From: Eubacterium sp.
GTDB taxonomy: Bacteria > Bacillota > Clostridia > Lachnospirales > Lachnospiraceae
DNA: 64,000 nt
Assembly: GCA_022796875.1 (NCBI GenBank)
Contig: JAAWJJ010000007.1
Span: 18,589-82,588, forward strand
Direction of reading: 5' to 3'
Each line of letters starts with the position of its first letter. Within the stretch, counting starts at the first letter, position 1. Positions 26,201 to 34,400 of this stretch are shown in pieces. Below the pieces are notes generated by a model, which saw only the letters and a program-made list of their open reading frames with translations, was not told the origin of the DNA and made no database searches. The position numbers and the translations under genes are program-made.

Positions 26201-26765
26201 ATTCCCGGTACATATCTTCACGGCGGTTTACAATACGCATGCCGCGTCCACCGCCGCCATTGGAGGCTTTTAACATAACCGGATATCCGATTTCATCTGC
26301 AATTTTGATCACGCTTTCTACGTCCTTGATAGCGTGGTCCACACCCGGAATGATCGGTACGTCCGCTTCGATCGCCATTTGTTTGGAGGAAATCTTATCT
26401 CCCATGGCATTCATGAGGCTGCTGGACGGCCCGATAAATACGATGCCGTTTTTTTCACAGGCATCTACAAAATCAGGATTTTCTGACAAAAACCCGTATC
26501 CAGGGTGAATCGCATCGGCGCCGCACTGCAAAGCGATATCAATAATCGTGTCAATATCCAGGTATGCGTCGGTCGGGCCTTTTGCCAGGTTTAATTCGTA
26601 AGATTCGTCAGCTTTCGTCCGGAAAATCGCATATTTGTCTTCTTTGGAATAGATACTGACCGTCTTGATGCCCAGTTCGTTTAAGGCGCGGAAAACCCGG
26701 ATGGCAATTTCACCACGGTTTGCTACAAGTACCTTTTTAAAAGGTTTGATTTGCTGGTTTTTCAT
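23289..26765 (-). CDS. pyc: Pyruvate carboxylase
   Basis: Biotin- and ATP-dependent carboxylation of pyruvate to oxaloacetate, feeding aspartate and citrate. The single chain of 1158 aa holds all domains. Biotin carboxylase covers about 1-460: KVLVANRGEIAIRVFRA, KASNGGGGRGMR, EMNPRIQVEHTVSE. Carboxyltransferase covers about 530-820: TDTTMRDAQQSLMATR, the metal HLHTHDSTGNG site. A central tetramerisation/PYC_OADA region follows. The C-terminal biotinyl domain has VEAMKMET, with biotin on the Lys. The RxxxxR acetyl-CoA site cannot be judged by eye. Ribosome site GAGGAGAG; a good promoter lies 139 bp upstream. No neighbouring gene is needed for activity except a biotin ligase elsewhere. Confidence 0.97.
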   Translation of the reverse strand: MKNQQIKPFKKVLVANRGEIAIRVFRALNELGIKTVSIYSKEDKYAIFRTKADESYELNLAKGPTDAYLDIDTIIDIALQCGADAIHPGYGFLSENPDFVDACEKNGIVFIGPSSSLMNAMGDKISSKQMAIEADVPIIPGVDHAIKDVESVIKIADEIGYPVMLKASNGGGGRGMRIVNRREDMYREFEEARSESKKAFGDDKIFIEKYLRGPKHIEVQILGDNYGNIVHLYDRDCSVQRRHQKVVEYAPAFSVPNKTRQLIFDSSIRLAKKVGYRNAGTLEFLVDADNNAYFIEMNPRIQVEHTVSEMVTGIDIVQAQILVAEGYPLDSDEISITSQDSVVCKGYSIQTRVTTEDPMNNFMPDTGTITVYRTGSGNGIRLDGGNAHAGGTVSPYYDSLLVKAISLDRTFAGAVRKSLRTLKEMRIRGVKTNIPFLINVLNHETFVAGKCYTTFIEETPELFELEQSQDRATKIVEFIGNRIVNTNNGEKGHYDNRILPVYDASKPIYGAKDEFLKLGATEFTQKILKEDKLYVTDTTMRDAQQSLMATRMRSKDLCGAAYATNAFMQNAFSVEAWGGATYDTAYRFLKESPWKRLELLQKRMPNTLIQMLLRASNAVGYSNYPDNVVKEFIQVAAEHGVDVFRIFDSLNWVENMKMPIEEALNTGKIVEGTICYTGDILDPNETKYTLDYYMKKATELESLGCHILAIKDMAGLLKPFAAKELVTALKKEINIPIHLHTHDSTGNGVSTVLYAAEAGVDIADLAIESMSTLTSQPSMNAVVEALRGTKRDTGLHFEDLSELSRYYARVRKVYQSFEADINSPNADIYKYEIPGGQYSNLSAQAQSMGATGKDFEKIKALYKDANDLLGNIVKVTPTSKAVGDLAIFMYNNNLTKENILTNGAALSYPDSVVDYFKGMMGQPDGGFPAELQKIVLKDIEPLTVRPGSLLPPADFDAIRKHLIDKYHYGQLSDEVLRQKAVSYALYPKVYEDYCEHFQSYNDVTRLESHVYFFGLAKGEETVLKIEDGKDLLIKYLEASDPDAEGYRILTFEVNGSMRQTRILDEKLEVKSDRKLKADKNNPAHLGSSIPGTVGKVLVKEGDAVTINMPLMTVEAMKMETTVVATVNGKVDKIYVAEGDNVHQEDLLISFVIEERADK

Positions 26766-26903
26766 TTCTGCTCTCTCCTCTTCGTAGGTCTTTTATGTTT
26801 AGTAGAAAGTTCGTTTTACGCACTTTCCAGCAGCGCGGCTTGCCCTGATTATAACTGCTTTTTTTAGCAGTGTTCTCAGGTATGGAAACGCTACGCTAAA
26901 TTA

Positions 26904-26932
26904 AGTATAAAATAATTAACTATTTTATTCAA
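26904..26932 (-). promoter_or_regulatory. Promoter of pyc
   Basis: On the minus strand TTGAAT (26,927-26,932) and TATACT (26,904-26,909) are 17 bp apart. The leader of about 130 bases contains a small AACTGC/GCAGTG hairpin with a run of T in the loop. Confidence 0.55.
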
Positions 26933-26989
26933 GAGGGTTGGCAGTTTTTACAAATAAAAATATGTTGTTTGCTAATTTTTTGTCAATAA

Positions 26990-28387
26990 TCACTTTTTGT
27001 ATCTGATTACGCCGTTTTTGTAGTCGGAAAGAAGAATTTTTTGGGGATCGGAATGTTTTGCCAGACAGCGGTAAATATCGGAAGCGTGCAGGTCTGCCTC
27101 CAGCATTTGCAACGTTTGTTCCGGCAATTTGCGCCGGACGCGTCCGATATTGGTAATGAGAGGAACCGAAGCATATTTTTTGAAAGCCGTAAGCAGCGGT
27201 TTTGCAGAATCCCGAAAACCAAGAATACGGGCGTAGCGGACATAGCCGTCTGATTTGGCGGCTTTGATATCGGATTCCTTTATGCCGAGCAGAATGTGCA
27301 GCAGGCAGCGGCTGATGCGCGTGTGCGTATAGTTTTTTGTTTTCAGGGTCTGGCAAAAATCCGTCCATGGCAGAAAACTTCCCGCATGTTTTAAAATACG
27401 GCGTACGATCTGTTCGTTACAGTCGTAGTAATCGGAAAGAATGGCAGGTTCTGCGCGCAGCAGCGTAAAATGCAGCGGTACGGAGAGCGCATTTTCAGAT
27501 AAAAGCGGCTGTTGGAGCATGGCTTCCTGTAATATACGGACTGCTTCCGCCGGCATGGCTTCCTGCAAAATGCGGACTGCTTCCGCCGGCATAGTTCCGG
27601 ACGGATCGCATAAAGACGTATCTTCCGGCACGTCCGGATACGAAAGTTCCTGAGAGAGCAGGAAGCGGCGCAGGGCAGACGAGGAAGGGTATTTGTTTAA
27701 AATAGTTTCCTCATGATAAGAGCTGCCTTTGCGCAAAACGGGAGCTGCTTTTATCGAACTGTGGAAATAAGCGATCGCCCGCGCATATTCAAACCCCAGC
27801 AGATTGTTCGGGGCGTTGAGTCCGGTGAGAAAACGATCTGTTTTTTCCTGAACCGTGTTTGCTGTGTTCGAAAGGCCAGGATGCTTTCCCGGCGTTATGT
27901 CTGCTGCGTCCGAAGTGTTCAGATGATTTTTTAATGCTTTTGTTTTTGCGGCCGGGTAACTTAAGCCTTCTTTTTGATATTCGGCAATCAGCTTTCGGAA
28001 TGAATCCGGTTCCTTGTTTAAAAGGTCGGCGGTATGCAAAAGCAGAGGGTGTTCCCCGGTAAAAATTTCGGGATTTTCACAGCCGAAACACATACTGTCG
28101 ATACATCCAAGCGCATCAAGAAGCGCAACAGCGCCGCGGGCAAAGTTTTCCGCACTGGAAACCGACCAGTATACGGGAAGTTCCAAAACAGCGTCGGCGC
28201 CACATGCGAGAGCCATTTTTGCACGTGAAAATTTGTCGCAGACAGCCGGCGTCCCTCGTTGCACAAAGTTTCCGCTCATAATTACAAGGATATAGTCTGC
28301 GCCCTGAGTGCGCCGGATTTCTTCTAATTGATAACTGTGCCCGTTGTGGAACGGATTGTATTCAGCGATAACCGCTGTGATTTTCAT
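26990..28387 (-). CDS. tmcAL: tRNA(Met) cytidine acetate ligase TmcAL (YlbM family)
   Basis: TmcAL activates acetate with ATP and acetylates the wobble cytidine (ac4C34) of elongator tRNA-Met. The N-terminus MKITAVIAEYNPFHNGHSYQ has the HxGH nucleotidyltransferase motif. VIMSGNFVQRGTPAVCDKFSRA and GADAVLELPVYWSVSSAENFA are diagnostic. 465 aa is longer than the usual about 400-420. The excess is in a linker at about 150-175 (NTSDAADITPGKHPGLSNTA) and a doubled 12-residue unit MPAEAVRILQEA. The acetate-activating enzyme lies next to pta-ackA, on the opposite strand. Ribosome site AAAGGAAG. Confidence 0.92.
   Translation of the reverse strand: MKITAVIAEYNPFHNGHSYQLEEIRRTQGADYILVIMSGNFVQRGTPAVCDKFSRAKMALACGADAVLELPVYWSVSSAENFARGAVALLDALGCIDSMCFGCENPEIFTGEHPLLLHTADLLNKEPDSFRKLIAEYQKEGLSYPAAKTKALKNHLNTSDAADITPGKHPGLSNTANTVQEKTDRFLTGLNAPNNLLGFEYARAIAYFHSSIKAAPVLRKGSSYHEETILNKYPSSSALRRFLLSQELSYPDVPEDTSLCDPSGTMPAEAVRILQEAMPAEAVRILQEAMLQQPLLSENALSVPLHFTLLRAEPAILSDYYDCNEQIVRRILKHAGSFLPWTDFCQTLKTKNYTHTRISRCLLHILLGIKESDIKAAKSDGYVRYARILGFRDSAKPLLTAFKKYASVPLITNIGRVRRKLPEQTLQMLEADLHASDIYRCLAKHSDPQKILLSDYKNGVIRYKK
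27518..27589 (-). repeat. 36-bp in-frame tandem duplication in tmcAL
   Basis: Copies at 27,518-27,553 and 27,554-27,589 differ at only three or four bases and encode MPAEAVRILQEA twice. Confidence 0.9.
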
Positions 28388-28607
28388 GGTTTACGCTTCC
28401 TTTCTTGATGGTGGATGTTATATTCAGACTGTTTTTTTATTTTTACCAGGGAAGTCGTTTTTTCGGAAATTATTTCCTGATGAAATCCGTGATATACTTA
28501 TGTTTATTATATGGGAAGTGAATTTTAATTACAACTGTTTATCCGGTGCTTCGAGAAGTTCTTACGTGGAGCCGGAAAATTACCGGATCAATACCAGCAG
28601 TAATGAT

Positions 28608-28652
28608 GCGGTGAAACTGTCAGTGATTTTCTACCTCTGTAAAAAGCTACTA
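28608..28652. repeat. Degenerate end of a palindromic element
   Basis: GCGGTGAAACTGTCAGTGAT and the next about 25 bases resemble the outer right end of element C (GCGGCGAAACTGTCAGCGAC, 51,724-51,743) at about three quarters of positions. No matching partner arm was found nearby. The rest of the 28,388-28,798 gap holds the pta promoter and nothing else I can name. Confidence 0.35.
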
Positions 28653-28689
28653 TTAATAGCTATTTCGCCGGGAAATTTAGAAAAATAAC

Positions 28690-28718
28690 TTGTTTCCGTT
28701 TTTCTTAAGGTATATAAT
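28690..28718 (+). promoter_or_regulatory. Promoter of pta-ackA
   Basis: TTGTTT and TATAAT are 17 bp apart, about 80 bp before the pta start. Confidence 0.6.
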
Positions 28719-28798
28719 AAATGCGTATATTATAGGGACCGCTTCACAAACCCTATAATCATGTATTACTTACACAATATGGAAGGAGATTTTCTAAA

Positions 28799-29803
28799 AT
28801 GGCATTTATTGATGAAGTAAAAGCAAAAGCACGGATGGAGAAAAAGCTGATCGTATTACCGGAGTCCGAAGACGACAGGACTTATTTTGCAGCAGAACAG
28901 GCGATAAAAGAGGGCATTGCGGATTTGTGCATGGTCGGCGCTGCTGATGCAATTGCTGAAAGGGCGAAAAAACTGGGCGTTGATCTTTCCGGCGTAAAAA
29001 CAGTTGATCCGGCCACATCAGATAAGTTGGATGCATATGTTGCAAAATTAACGGAATTACGTGCAAAAAAAGGTATGACGGAAGAAAAGGCAAAGGATAT
29101 TTTGTTAAATGATTATCCTACGTTTGGCATTTTGATGCTGAAAATGGGAGATGCCGACGGACTTGTATCCGGTGCATGCCATTCGACGGCGGATATTTTA
29201 AGGCCTGCTTTACAGATTTTGAAAACAGCTCCTGGGACAGAACTGGTTTCTTCTTTCTTTATTTTAGATACACCGACAAAAGAATACGGTGCAAACGGAG
29301 TTATGATGTTTGCTGACTGCGCGTTATGCCAGGATCCGACATCGGAAGAACTTGCTTTAATCGCAGGCGGCTGTGCAGAAAGTTTTAAAACATTTGTAGG
29401 GGCAGAACCGAATATCGCAATGCTTTCCCACTCCACGATGGGCAGTGCAAAACATGAGCTGGTAGACAAAGTCCACAATGCGGTTCAGATTGCAAAAGAA
29501 AAATATCCGGAATTAAATATTGACGGAGAATTACAGTTAGACGCAGCGATCGTTCCGTCTGTCGGCGAACTGAAAGCTCCGGACAGCAAAGTTGCAGGAC
29601 ATGCAAGCGTATTGGTATTCCCGAATATTGACGCGGGAAATATCGGCTACAAACTGGTTCAGAGGTTTGCAAAAGCAGAAGCTTACGGCCCGGTTCTTCA
29701 GGGAATTGCGGCTCCGGTAAACGATCTGTCCAGAGGATGTTTCGCAGAAGACATTGTCGGCGTGATTGCGTTAACGGCGCTTCAGGCACAGATGCAGAAA
29801 TAA
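28799..29803 (+). CDS. pta: Phosphate acetyltransferase
   Basis: Pta converts acetyl-CoA and phosphate to acetyl phosphate and CoA, the first step of acetate formation. The 334-aa product is the short class I form. Seen: MAFIDEVKAKARMEKKLIVLPESEDDRTYFA at the start (given in part), SGACHSTADILRPALQIL, MLSHSTMGSAKHELVDKV, LQLDAAIVPSVG and the terminal LVFPNIDAGNIGYKLVQR, all conserved in the PTA_PTB family. AGGAG sits before ATG 28,799. It is followed by ackA after 80 bp in the same operon. Confidence 0.97.
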   Translation: MAFIDEVKAKARMEKKLIVLPESEDDRTYFAAEQAIKEGIADLCMVGAADAIAERAKKLGVDLSGVKTVDPATSDKLDAYVAKLTELRAKKGMTEEKAKDILLNDYPTFGILMLKMGDADGLVSGACHSTADILRPALQILKTAPGTELVSSFFILDTPTKEYGANGVMMFADCALCQDPTSEELALIAGGCAESFKTFVGAEPNIAMLSHSTMGSAKHELVDKVHNAVQIAKEKYPELNIDGELQLDAAIVPSVGELKAPDSKVAGHASVLVFPNIDAGNIGYKLVQRFAKAEAYGPVLQGIAAPVNDLSRGCFAEDIVGVIALTALQAQMQK

Positions 29804-29883
29804 GGCCGAAAAACAGGAAATGTACAGAACAATTTACAGACACAGGATTTACAAAAACAGGAGTATAAGGAGATCAATATAAA

Positions 29884-31074
29884 ATGAACGTATTAGTAAT
29901 CAATTGCGGAAGCTCTTCCCTGAAATACCAGTTAATTAATTCCGATACGGAAGAGGTAATGGCAAAAGGTCTTTGCGAGAGAATCGGGATCGACGGTATG
30001 CTTACTTACCAGAAAGCCGGCGGAGAAAAAGAAGTAACAAAACCGGCAATGCCGACACATAAAGAAGCGATCAAATTTGTACTGGATGCGCTTGTAAACG
30101 AAAAAACAGGCGCGATCAAATCTCTGGCAGAAGTAAACGCCGTTGGGCACAGAATCGTGCACGGCGGTGAAAAATTTGCAAGTTCGGCAATCATCGACGA
30201 CGAGATGTTAAAAGCGGTCGAAGAGTGCAACGACTTGGCGCCTCTTCACAACCCTGCAAACCTGATCGGGATTAATGCGTGCAAAGAACTGATGCCGGGA
30301 GTTCCGATGGTAGGCGTATTTGATACGGCTTTCCATCAGACAATGCCGGAAAAAGCATATTTGTACGGCCTGCCATACGAATATTATGAAAAATACAAAG
30401 TGCGCCGCTACGGCTTCCACGGAACCAGCCATAGCTTTGTATCCAAACATATTGCGGAGTTTTTGAATCTGGATCTGAACAATTCAAAGATCATCGTAGC
30501 GCATTTGGGCAACGGAGCTTCTATTTCCGCAGTCGTAAACGGAAAATGCGTAGATACTTCCATGGGTCTGACACCACTTGAAGGCCTTGTAATGGGAACG
30601 CGTTCCGGCGATATTGATCCGGCGATCATGGAGTTTATCGCCAATAAAGAGGGATTGGATATTGCGGGCGTAATGAACGTACTGAATAAAAAGTCAGGCG
30701 TACAGGGAATTTCAAAAGTGTCTTCCGACTTCCGCGACCTGGAAGAAGGCATGGAAAAAGGCGATAAACTGTGCGAAGCTGCCATTGAAGTATTCAGCTA
30801 CCGCGTAGCAAAATACATTGGTTCTTATGTAGCGGCTATGAACGGCGTAGATGCCATCGCATTTACCGCAGGTATCGGAGAGAACGCTCCGTTAGTCCGT
30901 GAAACAGTAATGGGTTATCTGGGTTATCTGGGAATTGAAGTGGACAAAGAAGCAAACGGAAACCGTGGAAAAGATCTGAGAATTTCCACAGCGGATTCCA
31001 AAGTGCCGGTATGTATTATTCCGACAAACGAAGAGCTGGCAATTGCCCGTGAAACCGTTATGCTCGTAAAATAA
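29884..31074 (+). CDS. ackA: Acetate kinase
   Basis: AckA turns acetyl phosphate and ADP into acetate and ATP, the energy-yielding step of mixed-acid fermentation. 396 aa, the usual length. Seen: VINCGSSSLKYQLI, GHRIVHGGEKF, FDTAFHQTMPEKAYLY, RRYGFHGTSHSFVS, IIVAHLGNGASISA and GLVMGTRSGDIDPAI, and the nucleotide site AFTAGIGENAPLVRE. Catalytic Asp (FDTAFH) and Arg (GTRSGD) are present. A strong stem-loop follows at 31,144. Confidence 0.98.
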   Translation: MNVLVINCGSSSLKYQLINSDTEEVMAKGLCERIGIDGMLTYQKAGGEKEVTKPAMPTHKEAIKFVLDALVNEKTGAIKSLAEVNAVGHRIVHGGEKFASSAIIDDEMLKAVEECNDLAPLHNPANLIGINACKELMPGVPMVGVFDTAFHQTMPEKAYLYGLPYEYYEKYKVRRYGFHGTSHSFVSKHIAEFLNLDLNNSKIIVAHLGNGASISAVVNGKCVDTSMGLTPLEGLVMGTRSGDIDPAIMEFIANKEGLDIAGVMNVLNKKSGVQGISKVSSDFRDLEEGMEKGDKLCEAAIEVFSYRVAKYIGSYVAAMNGVDAIAFTAGIGENAPLVRETVMGYLGYLGIEVDKEANGNRGKDLRISTADSKVPVCIIPTNEELAIARETVMLVK

Positions 31075-31143
31075 AGAACCGTTCTTTCTTTTTAAAACCG
31101 TTATTTTTAAAACAAAAGAGAAAGAATTTTATAAAGTACATTT

Positions 31144-31185
31144 ATTTTACTCCTGGCATATGCTTTGTCAGGAGTAAAATCGTTT
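31144..31185 (+). terminator. Terminator of pta-ackA
   Basis: ATTTTACTCCTG (31,144-31,155) pairs with CAGGAGTAAAAT (31,169-31,180), followed by CGTTT. Confidence 0.75.
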
Positions 31186-31290
31186 CGGAAAGCTTTTTAC
31201 AAAATGGCCGGAATGATTTTATTTTGAACAGCAGCAAAAACAGAAATCATAAACATTTTCTTAAATAGTCTTTGAACCGTTGTTTTCCCA

Positions 31291-31319
31291 TTGACATTTC
31301 CGGACAGGAAAAATATAGT
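31291..31319 (+). promoter_or_regulatory. Promoter of the large secreted protein gene
   Basis: TTGACA (31,291-31,296) and TATAGT (31,314-31,319) are 17 bp apart. The leader of about 160 bases includes the 23-bp repeats. Confidence 0.65.
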
Positions 31320-31359
31320 AAATGTGGACAAATTCCAAATAGTAAATCATCTGATCTAA

Positions 31360-31474
31360 AAAGCATTTTTCAGTTATCCAGTAAATCATTTTTTAATTAT
31401 TCGGGAAATCATTTTTTAATTACCCGGGAAATCATTTTTTAATTACCCAGGAAAAGCATTTTTCAATTATGAAA
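31360..31474 (+). repeat. 23-bp tandem repeats in the leader of the large secreted protein gene
   Basis: AAATCATTTTTTAATTAYYC plus RGG occurs at 31,383-31,405, 31,406-31,428 and 31,429-31,451. Diverged units flank on both sides (AAGCATTTTTCAGTTATCC and AAAAGCATTTTTCAATTATG). The last unit runs up to the ribosome site. Repeat number could tune expression, since the units lie wholly in the transcribed leader. Confidence 0.9.
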
Positions 31475-31485
31475 AAGGAGAACAT

Positions 31486-34400
31486 ATGTATAAAAAAATA
31501 ATAGCGGTTATTTTGATCATAGCTGCATGCTTTGGCACTTTCGGAATGAAAAGCGCTATAGCTGCCGCGCCGCAGGAGGGCGGAGGCGCAGCTATGGATT
31601 GCGGAACAAAAGCGGCGTTTAGCGAATATGAAACGATGAAAGAATTTCAGATAGAGATACAGAAACTGCAGGAACTCTGTCAAAACGTAATAATTACGGT
31701 GGGAGAACCGGATTTGTCCGCCCTTACTGTCAAACCGGAACAGGCTCTTTTCTGCCGGGATATATTTGTACTGGTATTTGCAGATGAAGAAAAGGCGCGG
31801 ACAGCAGCAGAGCAAGTTCCGGGAGCCATTATAAATGCAAAGCAGACGTTAAATAATATATTTTGTGACGGCGGAAGCGCGGATTTGGAAAACAGCGCTG
31901 CAGAATACAATTCCGCATCAGAGCCGGTTTCCTCTTTAAAGCTGGCAATGATATCAAATGCTGCCAATGCGTTGGTTTTGGAAAAAGCGGTACGGAGCAG
32001 CGTGGGAAACGGAACAGAGATCGAATGTTTCACAATAGACGTATACAGGGAAAACGGGGAGAGCACGATGCTGGATCTTTGTATTGCAATAGAAACGGCT
32101 GTTGAGGAATCGGCAGATCTCATTCTGCTGACGTCCGGCGGACAAGGTTCCTCCGTGCTTCTGGAAAAAGCGGTTTTGGATGCGTATAACGCCGGAATAC
32201 CTGTTGTCACGGCGGCAGGGGACAAGTCTGAAGAGATCAGGGAACATGTCCCGGCAAATGTGAAACGGGCAATTACCGTTTCGGCTGTTGACGAAAAGAA
32301 ACGGCTGGCGCAATATTCCAATTACGGCAGTGGAACGGATTTTACTTCTTATGGCAGTTATTGCAGAAAACCGGTAGAAACGGACGATGAGAAAAAATCG
32401 GTTCGATATTCCGGAACGTCGATTGCAGCCGCCTATGTCTGCGCATATATTGCTTCTGCAATGTTATCCGATCCCGGAATGGATCCGGACAGGCTGGAAG
32501 ATAAAATGATTGCCGAAGCGCAGGAGCTGGAAGACGATATTATAACGAGAGATAATACCGGAGAAGTGTCGTTACGGTACGGGCATGGTTTTTTGTATCC
32601 AAAGGCGGAAACGGATCAGACCGGAAATCCAGAGGAATCGGAAATCCCGGAAGAGCCGGATGCTTTGGAGGAATTGGAAATACTGGAAGAACCGAGTGCT
32701 TTGGAGGAACCGGAACATCCGGAAGAACCGGATGCTTTGGAGGAACCGGAACATCCGGAAGAACCAGGAAAGGCAGAAAAGTCGGCAAAATCCGGAAAAT
32801 CAGAAAAGATGGAGAGGAGTAGCAGGGTAAAAGCCGCCGGACAGGAAAAGGCAGCATCCGTCCATGTGAACACATTCAGCGAATTTAAAAAATATGCGGA
32901 AAGCATATCAAAAGACTATGTGATTTATCTGGACCGTACGATCAACCTGACAGAACAGATGGATATTGCAAAAAAAATTACGATATATTTGAACGGATAT
33001 ACAATTCGGCCAAAAGACAAAAATTTTCCGGTCACAAACAGCGGTGTGGTCCGCGTTGCGTTTAATGTAAAGAAAAATGCGGTTCTGACATTCAAAGGCA
33101 GCGGAAATATCAGCGGTAATTCCAGTGCCCTGAGTATGCAGGGAAATCTGATCAATGTAAAATCCGGCGGGAAATTTGAGGCGGATAATGTGACGTTTCT
33201 GAATGTAAAAAATGTTCAATCGGTCATGGGCGACGGAGCAACGAGCCTGCTGTTTAATGACGGGACAGCCGTGCTCAATCATTGTACGGTAAAAAACTGC
33301 GTGTCCGATTACGGGTATACGTTATTTAACAGAGCGGGTACTATGGACATCAGTAAGTGTACGATACAGGGAAACACGGGAGGAGCGGCTGCTGGAAACG
33401 GAGGAAAAATTTTTGTTCATAATAATACGCTGATTCAGGGAAATACGATGGCGGCCAAATATAAGGAAAAAAATTATAAGGGCGCTTCTAACGGAGGACT
33501 TGTTGCACAAAAAGGGTGTACGATGTATCTGTATGGTACGGTGACGGTCAGCAAAAATGCCAGTGTTGTCAGCGGCGGCGGAATGCACGTTATGGGAACG
33601 GTTCTGGCCGGTTACAAACCGGACGGAAGCGCAGTTGTTTCCAAATTGGTCTTCCAGGAGAATAAATCCGAAAGATATGGCGGAGGCATAGGGGTTTACG
33701 GCGGAAAAATGAGTTTAAGTAAACAGGTAAATTTAGAGGTAAAAGAGAACCAATGCGCAAGCGGATATACCGGAAGCGGCATTTATGTTTCCTCCGGAAA
33801 TGAAACAGGAAAGTTGACAGCAGATGTGGGTGCGGCGTTAAGCGTGCACGGAAACGGTACGGTGGGAAGCGGTATATGCGTCGGAAAAGGTTCTGAATTA
33901 ACGCTTGCGACAAATAATGTGAAAGTTTATGGGGAGGCTGCAAACGGAATTATTTCTTCCGGAAATGTGAGTTTAAACGGAGGAAGTTTTTATCAGAATA
34001 AAAGCAGCGGAATATACAACAGCGGAAATCTGACAGTTAATGGCGGAACGTTTTATGATAACGGGAGTTGTGGACTGTGGAACAGTACAAACGGTATTTT
34101 AAAGGTGAACGGTTCTATGAGCAGCGGTTTTCGAAAATATAAAAGTGTTTCCGATTACGAAACGGCGGCAAACGGTACCTATGCGGTAAAAAACGAGGGG
34201 ATTATGGATATTGCCGGAAAAAGCGGCAGTATTAACGGTACAAGGCTTTATGGGAATCATAAAAACTACGCCGTATTTGGAAATATGAAGACCAGCAGGC
34301 TTACCGTAGATGAAAATACAAATCTGGCAATTTTTGCAAACGGTTCGAAATGGGGATTTTATAACGACGCGCCGGCTGCCGTTTCAAAAATAAACGGGAA

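Noticed and set aside
28690..28798. Riboswitch or T-box before pta
   Set aside because: No specifier hairpin or T-box consensus (AGGGTGGNACCGCG) or other known aptamer core was found.
32540..32906. Minus-strand frames of about 60-110 codons opposite the Glu/Pro linker
   Set aside because: They are the mirror of the acidic repeat and give Pro/Phe/Leu repeats of no biological sense.
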